A stretch of 64,000 bases of DNA. Origin: Wocania_A spongiicola. GTDB lineage: Bacteria; Bacteroidota; Bacteroidia; Flavobacteriales; Flavobacteriaceae. The notes under the pieces were generated by a model, which was given only the letters and a program-made list of their open reading frames with translations, was not told where the DNA came from and did not search any database. The stretch lies in the NCBI RefSeq assembly GCF_023502325.1, contig NZ_JAMFLZ010000002.1:62001-126000 (forward strand). Reading direction: 5' to 3'. Position numbers and translations under genes: made by a program. Of the stretch, positions 1 through 8,303 are shown piece by piece (within the stretch, counting starts at the first letter, position 1; every line of letters starts with the position of its first letter).

Positions 1-295
1 CTGCTTTTAAACGTTCTGGGTATTTTTTAGTGTCAACAAATTTTAATGGGTCTTTAGATTCTAAATTAGCATCTAATTCTTTAAATTTGTTATCATCAAA
101 AAGTATTTCGAAGTATTCTTTACTGCCAATTCTAACATGGTACCCATCTTCTGGACTTACATAAAAGTTTTGTTCTAATTCTTTAGTATCTACAATTTTG
201 CCTGTTGGAGACTTATACCATAAGCCCTTTGGGGTGTCCTTTTTTTCTTGAGTACTCGTTTGTATTCCTTTATCTTTTCTTTTAAACCAAGACAT
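1..295 (-). CDS. accD: Acetyl-CoA carboxylase carboxyltransferase subunit beta (N-terminal part; 3' end outside window)
   Basis: First 98 residues of AccD, which with AccA moves the carboxyl group from biotin to acetyl-CoA to make malonyl-CoA, the first step of fatty acid synthesis in the cytoplasm. The segment GLWYKSPTGKIV (24-35) and the stretch HVRIGSKEYFEILFDD (53-68) followed by DPLKF and KKYPERLK match the N-terminus of flavobacterial AccD. The four zinc-ribbon cysteines of the E. coli enzyme are absent: they align with S29, G32, S47 and D50. Start is ATG at 295. The gene runs leftward out of the window, so the catalytic part is not visible. Confidence 0.9.
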   Translation of the reverse strand, partial: MSWFKRKDKGIQTSTQEKKDTPKGLWYKSPTGKIVDTKELEQNFYVSPEDGYHVRIGSKEYFEILFDDNKFKELDANLESKDPLKFVDTKKYPERLKA

Positions 296-338
296 ATGAT
301 TTATTTTTTTAGATTATATAATCTTTAATATCATGAAT

Positions 339-469
339 TGCATTAGGGATTGCAACCGTTCGACTATTTGTTAATAGTCTTAACCTTTTGCTTTTTTGCA
401 AAAGATATAGTGGAAAGCCCGACGACAAAATTAAACCTTTTTTTAATTTTGGGGTAATGCCACAATGAT
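339..469 (+). ncRNA. Structured intergenic RNA, copy 1 (Flavo-1-like)
   Basis: Contains the two blocks shared by all four copies in the window: GCATTAGGGATTGCA (340-354) and AAAAGATATAGTGGAAAGCCC (400-420, one base trimmed here in description). Between them CTTTTGC pairs with GCAAAAG (385-404), and after the second block AAAATTAAA pairs perfectly with TTTAATTTT (427-450). The 5' hairpin seen in other copies is replaced by GACTATT/AATAGTC. No ORF fits. Resembles the Flavo-1 RNA family from memory; function unknown. Confidence 0.55.
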
Positions 470-514
470 TTTATTGATTTTAGTTGTGTAATTAATTGCT
501 TTTGAGTTGAATAT

Positions 515-549
515 AAAAAAAAGACTCTGAATTATACAGAGCCTTTTTC
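515..549. terminator. Bidirectional terminator (fbaA and upstream + transcript)
   Basis: CTCTG (525-529) pairs with CAGAG (537-541), flanked by an A-run on the left and a T-run on the right, so it can act on both strands. It lies 25 bases past the fbaA stop and also follows the structured RNA on the plus strand. Confidence 0.65.
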
Positions 550-574
550 TTAGTATTTGTAGTAAAATTACCTT

Positions 575-1642
575 TTATAAAGTATTTACGTTATTTAAAT
601 CTTCGAAAGCCTTTTTTAAACGAGTTACAAATGTTTTTTCCCCTTCGCGTAACCAAACTCGTGGGTCGTAGAATTTTTTGTTTGGCACATCATCTCCATC
701 AGGATTTCCTATTTGCGCTTTTAAATATTCAGCTTTATCTCCCATGTAATCGCGAATTCCACTCATAAATGCATATTGTAAATCAGTATCAATATTCATT
801 TTAATTACACCATAACTTATACCTTCACGAATTTCTTCTACCGTAGAACCAGAACCACCGTGGAATACAAAATCAATATGGTTGTGCTCAACGTTGTATT
901 TTTTAGAAATGTGCTCTTGAGAATTCTTTAAGATTTTTGGAGTTAATTTTACGTTTCCTGGTTTGTAAACACCATGAACATTACCAAATGCCGCTGCAAT
1001 AGTAAATTGCGAACTCACTTTACTTAATTCTTCATATGCATAAGCTACTTCTTCTGGCTGTGTGTATAGTTTTGAGTCGTCAACATCGCTATTATCAACA
1101 CCATCTTCTTCTCCTCCAGTAATACCTAATTCAATTTCTAAAGTCATACCCATTTTAGACATTCTTTCTAAATAGGTTTTACAGATTTCGATATTTTCTT
1201 CGATTGGCTCTTCTGAAAGATCAATCATATGAGAACTGAATAAAGATTTCCCAGTTTCTTTATAATGTGCTTCACTAGCGTCTAATAAACCATCAATCCA
1301 AGGTAAAAGTTTCTTAGCACAGTGGTCTGTATGTAAAATTACTGGAACACCATAAGCTTCTGCTAATGTATGTACATGTTTAGCACCAGCAACGGCACCA
1401 GCAATAGCTGCTTTTTGCCCGTCGTTACTTAACCCTTTACCTGCATTAAACTGCGCGCCACCATTTGAAAATTGAATAATTACAGGAGCGTTTAAGTCTC
1501 TTGCAGTTTCTAAAACACCATTTATAGTATCTGAACCAATAACGTTAACAGCAGGAAGTGCATAATTATTAGCTTTTGCATGGTTGAAAATAGCTTGAAC
1601 TTCTTTACCTGTTGCAACACCTGGTTTTATATTATGTCCCAT
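575..1642 (-). CDS. fbaA: Fructose-bisphosphate aldolase, class II
   Basis: Zn-dependent class II aldolase (EC 4.1.2.13) that interconverts fructose 1,6-bisphosphate with DHAP and glyceraldehyde 3-phosphate in glycolysis and gluconeogenesis. At 355 residues it has the length of the FbaA subtype. Visible active-site features: D106-H107 in HTDHC, E171 in EIELGITGGEEDG, H223 in GNVHGVYKPGN and H261 in FHGGSGS, plus the phosphate-binding NMNIDTDLQ segment. Transcribed alone; ATG start, with a TACTTTTG -7-like box at 1683-1676 but no clear -33. Ends at a strong terminator. Confidence 0.97.
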   Translation of the reverse strand: MGHNIKPGVATGKEVQAIFNHAKANNYALPAVNVIGSDTINGVLETARDLNAPVIIQFSNGGAQFNAGKGLSNDGQKAAIAGAVAGAKHVHTLAEAYGVPVILHTDHCAKKLLPWIDGLLDASEAHYKETGKSLFSSHMIDLSEEPIEENIEICKTYLERMSKMGMTLEIELGITGGEEDGVDNSDVDDSKLYTQPEEVAYAYEELSKVSSQFTIAAAFGNVHGVYKPGNVKLTPKILKNSQEHISKKYNVEHNHIDFVFHGGSGSTVEEIREGISYGVIKMNIDTDLQYAFMSGIRDYMGDKAEYLKAQIGNPDGDDVPNKKFYDPRVWLREGEKTFVTRLKKAFEDLNNVNTL

Positions 1643-1865
1643 TTTTTATTTAATTGATTAAAAATTAGTAGGTTTCAAAAGTAATCAATTTTTAAATAAA
1701 TAGTTAAGGTTTTATTGGATGAAACTATCTAAATGAAACTAAAACGTTATAGTTTGAATGGTGTTAAAACCTCATTTTTATACTTGTTTAGATAAGCTCA
1801 GCTTAATATAAATCAATGAGGATTTTTAATGAAGTTTTAATAAAAGATAGAGTGATTCTTTGTTA

Positions 1866-4391
1866 TTAAAAAGGATAATTTATACCAATATTATATACTG
1901 CGTTACCAAAATTGTAATCATTAAACCAACGGTTTTGGTCTCTATAAAAAGGATCATAAGTTTTAAAGCCGATATCGAAACGGAAAATAAAAAAACTAAA
2001 ATCGTAACGTAAACCAAAGCCAGAACCAATAGCAATATCTTTTAAGGAGTTGAAATTAGTAAAAGTAGCATTGTCATCTTCAACATCGTCAAGAGCATTC
2101 CATATGTTACCTGTATCAACAAATACTGCCCCATTTAAATTTTCGAATATATTAAACCGTTGCTCTACACTAAATGCAAGTTTTAAATTAGCTTCGTTAA
2201 ACTCATTAATGGTTTCTGAGCTTCCAGGACCTAAGCTATAAGCGGTCCATGCACGATTGTCGTTTGCACCACCTGCAAAGAAACTTTTAGAAAAAGGAAT
2301 ACTAGAGGAGTTGCCGTATGGGATTGCAATACCAAAAAAAGCTCGCATTGCTAAAACATTTTTTCTTCCTAAGTCCCAGTGTTTTACATAGTCGAACTCT
2401 GTTTTGATGTATTGAGAATAAGCGACATTAAATAACTCGTAACGGTCATCGGCATTTTTATTTAACCCTAAAAGTTTTGAAGTATTTGCTAGTAAATTGC
2501 CTGCTGCTTCTAATTTAAAACGAAATATTGAAAAATCTTCATCAAATAAATTTTGACGCTTATCTTGAGTAAAACTAAAACTTGAAGAGAATATTAAGTT
2601 GTTTTCAGTCAATCTGTTTTTACGTTCGTTAATTGCCGATACGGTTTTATAGTCGTCGTCAATAGGAGTTAAAGACGTATTGTTGTTTAGAACATCACTT
2701 AGAAAAGCATCAGTTAGATCTGGAAAAGTTAAATCATTTCCACTATTATAATTTATAGTTTTTGAAATATTATTTAATGTGGTAAATGAGTTTTGGTAAA
2801 CATCAAAATAATTTCCAATATTTAGATTTCTAACATATTGTACATTAAATAAATCAAGCCTGTTAGTAACTATGGCATTTGGATTCCACTTATAGTTAAA
2901 TGTACCAGTAAAAGTTTGCTTATCTAAGCCAATATTGGTTTGACTCGTTGCTGACAAACTAATTCTGGTAGTTGGAGACATATATTTTGGGATTAATCTT
3001 TCAGTATTAAAAGGAGAGAATAATCTTGGAAAAGTAAGTTTTAAGTCTACTCCAAACTCATTAATATCAAAAAATTGATCGCGATTATTTGCGGCATCAT
3101 CCGAAGCTCCAATAGATGCTATTCCAGAGATTTCAAAAGTTTCTGCGCCTCTAAAAATATTTCTTATAAGTAAAGAAGGGCTCAATGAAAATCCAACATC
3201 TTGTATGTTGCTTTTAGATACTTCGGCGCTAAAGCCTAGCCCGAATTTTTTTAATGGTGTTAAATAAATATTTGCAGTTAATGTAGAATCTTCATTTTCA
3301 AAATAATTTATATCTGGATATTTAAACGTTCGCAACTCACTTATATGTCTATAAGAACGTGTTCTATCAATATCTCTGAAAATACTCCCTGGGTTTATAA
3401 AGATAGCATCAGTGATAGCTTTAGGCTTATATTTTATTTCATCGTAAGCATATAAGTTATAACCATTAAATTTAAGAGATTCTTTAGGTGATTTATCATT
3501 ATTTTCAAAAGTGTGATCTGTAAATACGTTTACATCCTTTATTTTATAAATTTTAAATGGTTTTCGTATAGTAGAATCTTGAGTTCTGATAGCTCTATCT
3601 TGAATGATAACATCAATGTTGGCTTTTTTATTAGTATCAACCGTATCAACAGTAAACCTAATATAGTCTTGATTAAAATGATACACGCCAGAGTTACGCA
3701 TTTCAGCAGAAATTCTGTCACGCTCTAAACCTAAAATAGGAATAACATATTGATTGTTTTTCTTTATTAATGCCTCTTTTTTAATTGTCTTATATAAAGA
3801 GTCTATAACGGGAGACGAAATACTTTTTGTAATAGAATCTATTATATATGGCTCTCCATGTTCTACAAAATAATCAATAGTTGCTCGCTTATTATCCAGT
3901 TTGTTGATGTCATATTTTATGTCAACATTACTCCAGCCATTAAATTTATAATAAGACTTTAACCGCTTTGCAGTCTTTTCTGTTTTTTTCTCATCAACAA
4001 TTACAGGAGGCTCGCCAGTTTTTTTTAACCAATTATTAAATCCTAAAGCCGATGATTTAAGCCTGTCTACTTGCTTTTGAGAATATGCTTTTTTTAGGCG
4101 TTCTCGTCTTTTAGGGTTTTTATCTAACCAAGCTTCAAAAATGGAATCTCTATTTGGGCGCGCCAAATTGTAAATATTAAGTCTTAAATTACCAATCAAT
4201 GGTAATTTACTGTTTGGCTTTTGGTGTAATAAATTAGATATGGTTTCGGTATTGTTCTTTTTATCGTTTACATATACCGTGTTTTTTACTAATAAGTGTT
4301 CGTTTTCTGCAACTCTTTTTACAGTATCACAGGATGTAAAGTATCCTGTAAAACATAATAATAGTAGTATTTTTAAGAGTTGTTTTTGCAA
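1866..4391 (-). CDS. tamL: TamL-type BamA/TamA family outer-membrane lipoprotein
   Basis: 841-residue Omp85-family protein of the outer membrane, thought to act with TamB in moving proteins or lipids to the outer membrane. The N-terminus is a lipoprotein signal with lipobox ending FTSC (Cys21), the hallmark that separates Bacteroidota TamL from ordinary TamA. POTRA-like alpha/beta repeats fill roughly residues 30-380, and the rest is barrel, with the barrel signature GGANDNRAWTAYSLGPGS near 700, FVDTGNIWN, and a C-terminal Phe (INYPF). Start is TTG; an in-frame stop lies three codons upstream and no ATG precedes the lipobox, so TTG is forced. Divergent from the SpoU methylase. Confidence 0.88.
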   Translation of the reverse strand: MQKQLLKILLLLCFTGYFTSCDTVKRVAENEHLLVKNTVYVNDKKNNTETISNLLHQKPNSKLPLIGNLRLNIYNLARPNRDSIFEAWLDKNPKRRERLKKAYSQKQVDRLKSSALGFNNWLKKTGEPPVIVDEKKTEKTAKRLKSYYKFNGWSNVDIKYDINKLDNKRATIDYFVEHGEPYIIDSITKSISSPVIDSLYKTIKKEALIKKNNQYVIPILGLERDRISAEMRNSGVYHFNQDYIRFTVDTVDTNKKANIDVIIQDRAIRTQDSTIRKPFKIYKIKDVNVFTDHTFENNDKSPKESLKFNGYNLYAYDEIKYKPKAITDAIFINPGSIFRDIDRTRSYRHISELRTFKYPDINYFENEDSTLTANIYLTPLKKFGLGFSAEVSKSNIQDVGFSLSPSLLIRNIFRGAETFEISGIASIGASDDAANNRDQFFDINEFGVDLKLTFPRLFSPFNTERLIPKYMSPTTRISLSATSQTNIGLDKQTFTGTFNYKWNPNAIVTNRLDLFNVQYVRNLNIGNYFDVYQNSFTTLNNISKTINYNSGNDLTFPDLTDAFLSDVLNNNTSLTPIDDDYKTVSAINERKNRLTENNLIFSSSFSFTQDKRQNLFDEDFSIFRFKLEAAGNLLANTSKLLGLNKNADDRYELFNVAYSQYIKTEFDYVKHWDLGRKNVLAMRAFFGIAIPYGNSSSIPFSKSFFAGGANDNRAWTAYSLGPGSSETINEFNEANLKLAFSVEQRFNIFENLNGAVFVDTGNIWNALDDVEDDNATFTNFNSLKDIAIGSGFGLRYDFSFFIFRFDIGFKTYDPFYRDQNRWFNDYNFGNAVYNIGINYPF

Positions 4392-4589
4392 ATGAAATTA
4401 TATTTAATTCAAGTTACGGGTTTAAGAGTTTGTTTTAATTAAAAGAAATAATAATAAATACATGTTATGGACTCAAAAATACATTATTTCCTCAGAAAAA
4501 CACCTAAATAATTTAAGCGTAATTTAACCTTATAAATATTTTTTCATTTCTTTATAAAATTAAAAAATGAATAATATAAAAAAGATTTA

Positions 4590-5309
4590 ATGCTCTCTAA
4601 AAGCCAGATAAAATTAATAACGAGTTTAAAGCAAAAAAAATATAGACTGCAACATGGTTTTTTTGTTGTTGAGGGTACAAAAACAATAAAAGAACTATTA
4701 CAATCTAAATTAACACTTCAAGCATTATATACGACAGAAACATTCAATATTGATGCCAAAGATGAAATTTTAATTTCTAAAGCCGATTTAAAGCGTATAA
4801 GTTTTTTAACTACACCAAATAAAGCTTTGGCTGTTTTTAAAATACCAAAGCCAAAACCAATAAATTTAAATGGAATGATTGTGGCACTTGATGCGATTAG
4901 AGACCCTGGAAACTTAGGCACTATTATTCGACTTTGCGATTGGTTTGGTATTAAAGATTTGCTTTGCAGCAAAGAAACGGTTGATTGTTTTAACCCTAAA
5001 GTTATTCAAGCTACCATGGGGTCTATAACTAGAGTTAATATAAGTTATGTAGATTTAGCTGCTTTTTTAAGCAAAGCAGAACCTCCTGTTTTTGGAGCCT
5101 TTATGGAAGGAGAAACCGTTTATAAAAAGCAATTACCTAATTCTGGAATTTTAGTTATGGGGAATGAAGCCAACGGTATATCAAAACAAGTTGAAGCAAC
5201 TATAGATGAAAAAATTTCTATACCAAGATTTGGTGATTTGCAAGCTACCGAAAGTTTAAATGTAGCAACAGCAACAGCTATATTATTAAGTGAGTTTAGA
5301 AGGAGTTAA
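4590..5309 (+). CDS. TrmH/SpoU-family RNA 2'-O-methyltransferase
   Basis: SPOUT-class methylase that places a 2'-O-methyl group on rRNA or tRNA ribose; the exact target nucleotide cannot be read. An N-terminal substrate-binding domain (1-90, with HGFFVVEGTKTIKELL) precedes the knotted catalytic domain. SPOUT motifs are all present: motif 1 RDPGNLGTIIRLCDWFG (104-120, Asn108 and Arg114), motif 2 ILVMGNEANGIS (187-198), motif 3 IPRFGDLQATESLNVATATAILL (211-233). Start ATG at 4590; a nearer upstream ATG runs into a stop after seven codons. Divergent from tamL. Confidence 0.9.
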   Translation: MLSKSQIKLITSLKQKKYRLQHGFFVVEGTKTIKELLQSKLTLQALYTTETFNIDAKDEILISKADLKRISFLTTPNKALAVFKIPKPKPINLNGMIVALDAIRDPGNLGTIIRLCDWFGIKDLLCSKETVDCFNPKVIQATMGSITRVNISYVDLAAFLSKAEPPVFGAFMEGETVYKKQLPNSGILVMGNEANGISKQVEATIDEKISIPRFGDLQATESLNVATATAILLSEFRRS

Positions 5310-5341
5310 TTGAGAGAATATTATTTGTCGTACAGATTAAA

Positions 5342-6073
5342 CTACTGAAACGTGAAGTTAATAAATACGCCTCGTGTTTTCATGCTTGCAATATTACTTG
5401 TCCAAGGACTATTTGGGTCTGTATCCCTTACCAACTCATCATTAATAGCAAAAAGCCCACGTATAGAAGGAGTGAATTTAAAATTATATAAATACAAATC
5501 TACACCAAAACCAAGTTCATAAAACAACATGTTCTTTTTGGTTCTAAATTGGCCATTGCTATTATCATTGGGGTTTGTTTCGTTACTAGAAAGGTTTAAG
5601 GCTGTTGAAACTCCACCAACAATAAACGGCTTAAAATTATTAATTCGTTTGGTAGAAAGTTTTACTAATAAAGGAATATGAATGTAAGTAGATTTCACTT
5701 CTCTTTTTAAATCTGAATTATTTAAATCTGGAAACCCTTCAAAATATGTTTGGCTATAATATAACTCTCTGGTTGTAATTAGTAAACCTGGTTCTAAGCG
5801 TAAATCAATAAATTTATTAATACGTAAATTACCAATTAACCCAACACTAAAACCTGGACTTCTTTTTACATAAATATCACGTAAATCCTCATTGTAATCA
5901 AAATTGAAATCGTAATTATTGATGCCTAAAAAGTAACCCCAACGTAACAAATTATTATCAGTAGTTCCTCTTCCTTGATTTGCATCATAAGTAACCTTCT
6001 CTCTTTTGAATAACTGTGCATCAGAGGTTTGAACTACTAAAAAAAATACTAATAACAGAAAAAGGTGCTTCAT
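5342..6073 (-). CDS. porT: Type IX secretion protein PorT/SprT
   Basis: 243-residue outer-membrane beta-barrel with a cleaved signal peptide (ends near SDAQ, about residue 19), of the porin-like PorT family. PorT/SprT is needed for type IX secretion and, in gliders, for display of SprB-type adhesins. The start LLRWGYFLGINNYDFNFDYN (43-62) and alternating hydrophobic strands to the terminal FINFTFQ fit the family. It follows ubiE by two bases, the arrangement known for sprT in flavobacteria, which supports the call. Co-transcribed with ubiE. Confidence 0.85.
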   Translation of the reverse strand: MKHLFLLLVFFLVVQTSDAQLFKREKVTYDANQGRGTTDNNLLRWGYFLGINNYDFNFDYNEDLRDIYVKRSPGFSVGLIGNLRINKFIDLRLEPGLLITTRELYYSQTYFEGFPDLNNSDLKREVKSTYIHIPLLVKLSTKRINNFKPFIVGGVSTALNLSSNETNPNDNSNGQFRTKKNMLFYELGFGVDLYLYNFKFTPSIRGLFAINDELVRDTDPNSPWTSNIASMKTRGVFINFTFQ

Positions 6074-6075
6074 TT

Positions 6076-6804
6076 TTATTGTTTTGATGCTCTATAGATT
6101 GTTGCCACTCCAAAGGTTTGCGGAAAATCTTCAACATTAATAAACCCAATTTTACGTAAAATATTGTTTAAAGCTTCTCCATAAGGAAAAGTTGATGCCG
6201 ATTCGCACAAATATTTATAGGCACTTCTATCTTTAGAAAATACTCTGCCTATAACTGGTAAAATATTTTTTGTATAAAAATTGTAACCTTGTTTGTATGG
6301 AGTTTTATCTGGCATTGATGTTTCTAAAATCACAAAATTACCGCTAGGCTTTAAAACTCTAAGAATTTCTTTTAAGCCATTTTCTAAAGTTTCAAAATTA
6401 CGGACTCCAAAAGCAACGGTAATGGCATCAAAGGTGTTATCATCAAAAGGCATGTTTTCAGAATCACCTAAAACCATCTCAATTTTCTGTTCTAAACCTT
6501 TCTTTTTAATTTTTTCTTTACCAATATCCAGCATGCCACTGCTAATATCTAAACCAATAATTTTTGTGGCATTAGTTTCAGCAAGATTAATAGCTAAATC
6601 TCCAGTTCCTGTTGCGATATCTAAAATGGTTTCTGGCTGTTTTTCTTTAACCAATTTCACCACTTTTTTTCGCCATTTAATATCAATACCAAAAGAAATC
6701 ACACGATTTAATCCATCGTAATCACCAGAAATGGTATCAAACATTTTGGTAACCTGTTCCTTTTTTCCTAATTCGCTATTCTTGTAAGGCTTTATTTTTG
6801 ACAA
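6076..6804 (-). CDS. ubiE: Demethylmenaquinone methyltransferase (UbiE/MenG)
   Basis: SAM-dependent C-methylase that turns demethylmenaquinone into menaquinone, the respiratory quinone of this group. Motif I ILDIATGTGDL (60-70), motif post-I IIGLDISSGML, and AITVAFGVRNFETLENGLKEILRVLKPSG are typical. The start is TTG: the N-terminal block KPYKNSELGKKEQVTKMFDTIS is conserved from the first residues in flavobacterial homologues, so the first ATG (residue 21) would remove it. Forms an operon with porT. A well-spaced flavobacterial promoter lies just upstream. Confidence 0.95.
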   Translation of the reverse strand: MSKIKPYKNSELGKKEQVTKMFDTISGDYDGLNRVISFGIDIKWRKKVVKLVKEKQPETILDIATGTGDLAINLAETNATKIIGLDISSGMLDIGKEKIKKKGLEQKIEMVLGDSENMPFDDNTFDAITVAFGVRNFETLENGLKEILRVLKPSGNFVILETSMPDKTPYKQGYNFYTKNILPVIGRVFSKDRSAYKYLCESASTFPYGEALNNILRKIGFINVEDFPQTFGVATIYRASKQ

Positions 6805-6821
6805 ATCTGTAAAATTTTGAG

Positions 6822-6853
6822 CAAATATAAACTTTTATAAAAGCATAATGCAA
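6822..6853 (-). promoter_or_regulatory. ubiE-porT promoter (TTG-N21-TATATTTG)
   Basis: On the minus strand a TTG (6853-6851) is followed after 21 bases by TATATTTG (6829-6822), matching the Bacteroidota primary-sigma consensus TTG/TTTG...TAnnTTTG. It ends 18 bases before the TTG start of ubiE. Confidence 0.65.
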
Positions 6854-6908
6854 TTGGTTTACAAATATTATATTGACTATTAGTAAGGTAGCAATATTTA
6901 TTTTATAC

Positions 6909-6916
6909 TATATTTG
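6909..6916 (+). promoter_or_regulatory. -7 box of trkAH (TATATTTG)
   Basis: Exact TAnnTTTG match 25 bases before the chosen trkA ATG. No TTG sits at proper spacing upstream, so only the -7 element is supported. It lies downstream of the alternative TTG start at 6873, arguing against that start. Confidence 0.45.
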
Positions 6917-6941
6917 TTATACTTTTTATGATATACAAATA

Positions 6942-8291
6942 ATGAAAATTATTATTGCTGGAGCTGGTGAAGTTGGATTTCATTTAGCGAAATTATTGTC
7001 TTACGAATCTCAAGAGATTACTTTAATAGACACAAATAAAGAAAGTCTTGCCCACGCTGATACACATTTAGATATAAAAGTTATTAAAGGCGACGCTACA
7101 TCGATTGCTATTTTAAAAGAAGCCCGTGTAGATACTAGTGATTTATTAATTGGTGTAACAGCTTCAGAAACCACTAATATTACTATCTGTGTTTTAGCAA
7201 AGCAACTAGGTTCAAAGCGTACCATTGCTAGAATATCTAATACTGAATTTATAAACCATAAGGATGAAGTTGGTTTTACCAAGTTTGGAATTGATGAGCT
7301 TATTTCTCCTGAGGCCTTAGCGGCTTCTGAGATTGAATTATCGCTTAAATCATCTTCCTTTAATGATAATTATGAGTTTGAGGAAGGAGCGCTTACCATG
7401 GCAGGTTTAACCTTGTCAAAAGAAGCCTCTTTTGTGGGAAAAAAGGTTAAGCAAGCAGCTAAAATTTTTCCGGAAATTCATTTTGTACCCATAGCTATTC
7501 AGCGAGCAGGAACCCAATTTACTATCATCCCTAGAGGCGATACTTTGTTTAAAGAAGGAGATAATGTCGTTTTTATAACCTCTGAAGGTGGCGCAGAAGA
7601 ACTTTGTAAACTTACAGGTAAAGAAAATACAGAAATAAAAAATGTTATGATTCTTGGCGGAACTCAAATAGGTTTTAAATCGGCAAGAGAGTTAAGTCAA
7701 AAAGGGTTTAAAGTAAAGCTTTTAGAAAAAAGTAAAGAACGTGCTTTTGATATTGCTGATGTCTTACCAAACGTTTTAGTTATTAATAGTGACGGTAGAA
7801 ATGTAGACATTTTAAATGAAGAAAGTATTAGCGATATGGATGCTTTTATTGCTGTAGGTGATAATTCTGAAACCAATATCATGTCTTGTTTAGTGGCTAA
7901 ATCTAAAGGTGTAAAAAAATCTATTGCTTTGGTTGAGAATATGGATTATTTTGAATTGTCTCAGTCTATTGGTATCGATACACTTATTAATAAAAAATTA
8001 CTAGCTGCAAATAATATTTTTAGGTATATACGTAAAGGTGAAGTTGTAGCTATGACCAAATTGAATAACATGAATGCAGAATTGTTAGAGTTTGAAGTCA
8101 AAGCAACATCTGTAATCTGTAATAAAGTTATAAAAGAGATTGATTTTCCTAGATCTGCTATTATTGGCGGTGTCATCAGAAATGGAGTAGGTTTAATTGC
8201 TTTAGGAGATTTTAAAATTCAAGAAGGCGATAGGGTTGTGGTTTGCAGTTTGCTTAAATCTATAAAAGGTGTAGAAAAAATATTTCTTTAA
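6942..8291 (+). CDS. trkA: Trk system potassium uptake protein TrkA
   Basis: Cytoplasmic gating subunit of the Trk K+ transporter, binding NAD(H) or nucleotides. Two RCK modules in tandem: the first Rossmann unit opens with MKIIIAGAGEVGFHLA (1-16), the second with VMILGGTQIGFKSARELS near residue 235; each is followed by a TrkA_C domain, the last ending GDRVVVCSLLKSIKGVEKIF. ATG at 6942 gives 449 residues, the family length and the correct start of the Rossmann strand; an open frame continues 23 codons upstream to a TTG at 6873, but that would place an odd hydrophobic stretch before the fold and precede the -7 box. Twelve bases before trkH. Confidence 0.93.
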   Translation: MKIIIAGAGEVGFHLAKLLSYESQEITLIDTNKESLAHADTHLDIKVIKGDATSIAILKEARVDTSDLLIGVTASETTNITICVLAKQLGSKRTIARISNTEFINHKDEVGFTKFGIDELISPEALAASEIELSLKSSSFNDNYEFEEGALTMAGLTLSKEASFVGKKVKQAAKIFPEIHFVPIAIQRAGTQFTIIPRGDTLFKEGDNVVFITSEGGAEELCKLTGKENTEIKNVMILGGTQIGFKSARELSQKGFKVKLLEKSKERAFDIADVLPNVLVINSDGRNVDILNEESISDMDAFIAVGDNSETNIMSCLVAKSKGVKKSIALVENMDYFELSQSIGIDTLINKKLLAANNIFRYIRKGEVVAMTKLNNMNAELLEFEVKATSVICNKVIKEIDFPRSAIIGGVIRNGVGLIALGDFKIQEGDRVVVCSLLKSIKGVEKIFL

Positions 8292-8303
8292 TACTGCGTT
8301 TTA

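Noticed and set aside
3513..3728. Open frames on either strand inside tamL
   Set aside because: They lie wholly within the conserved TamL frame, have no ribosome site and low-complexity translations.
6873..6941. A TTG start adding 23 residues to TrkA
   Set aside because: The added hydrophobic stretch precedes a complete Rossmann start, and the -7 box at 6909 lies downstream of the TTG.
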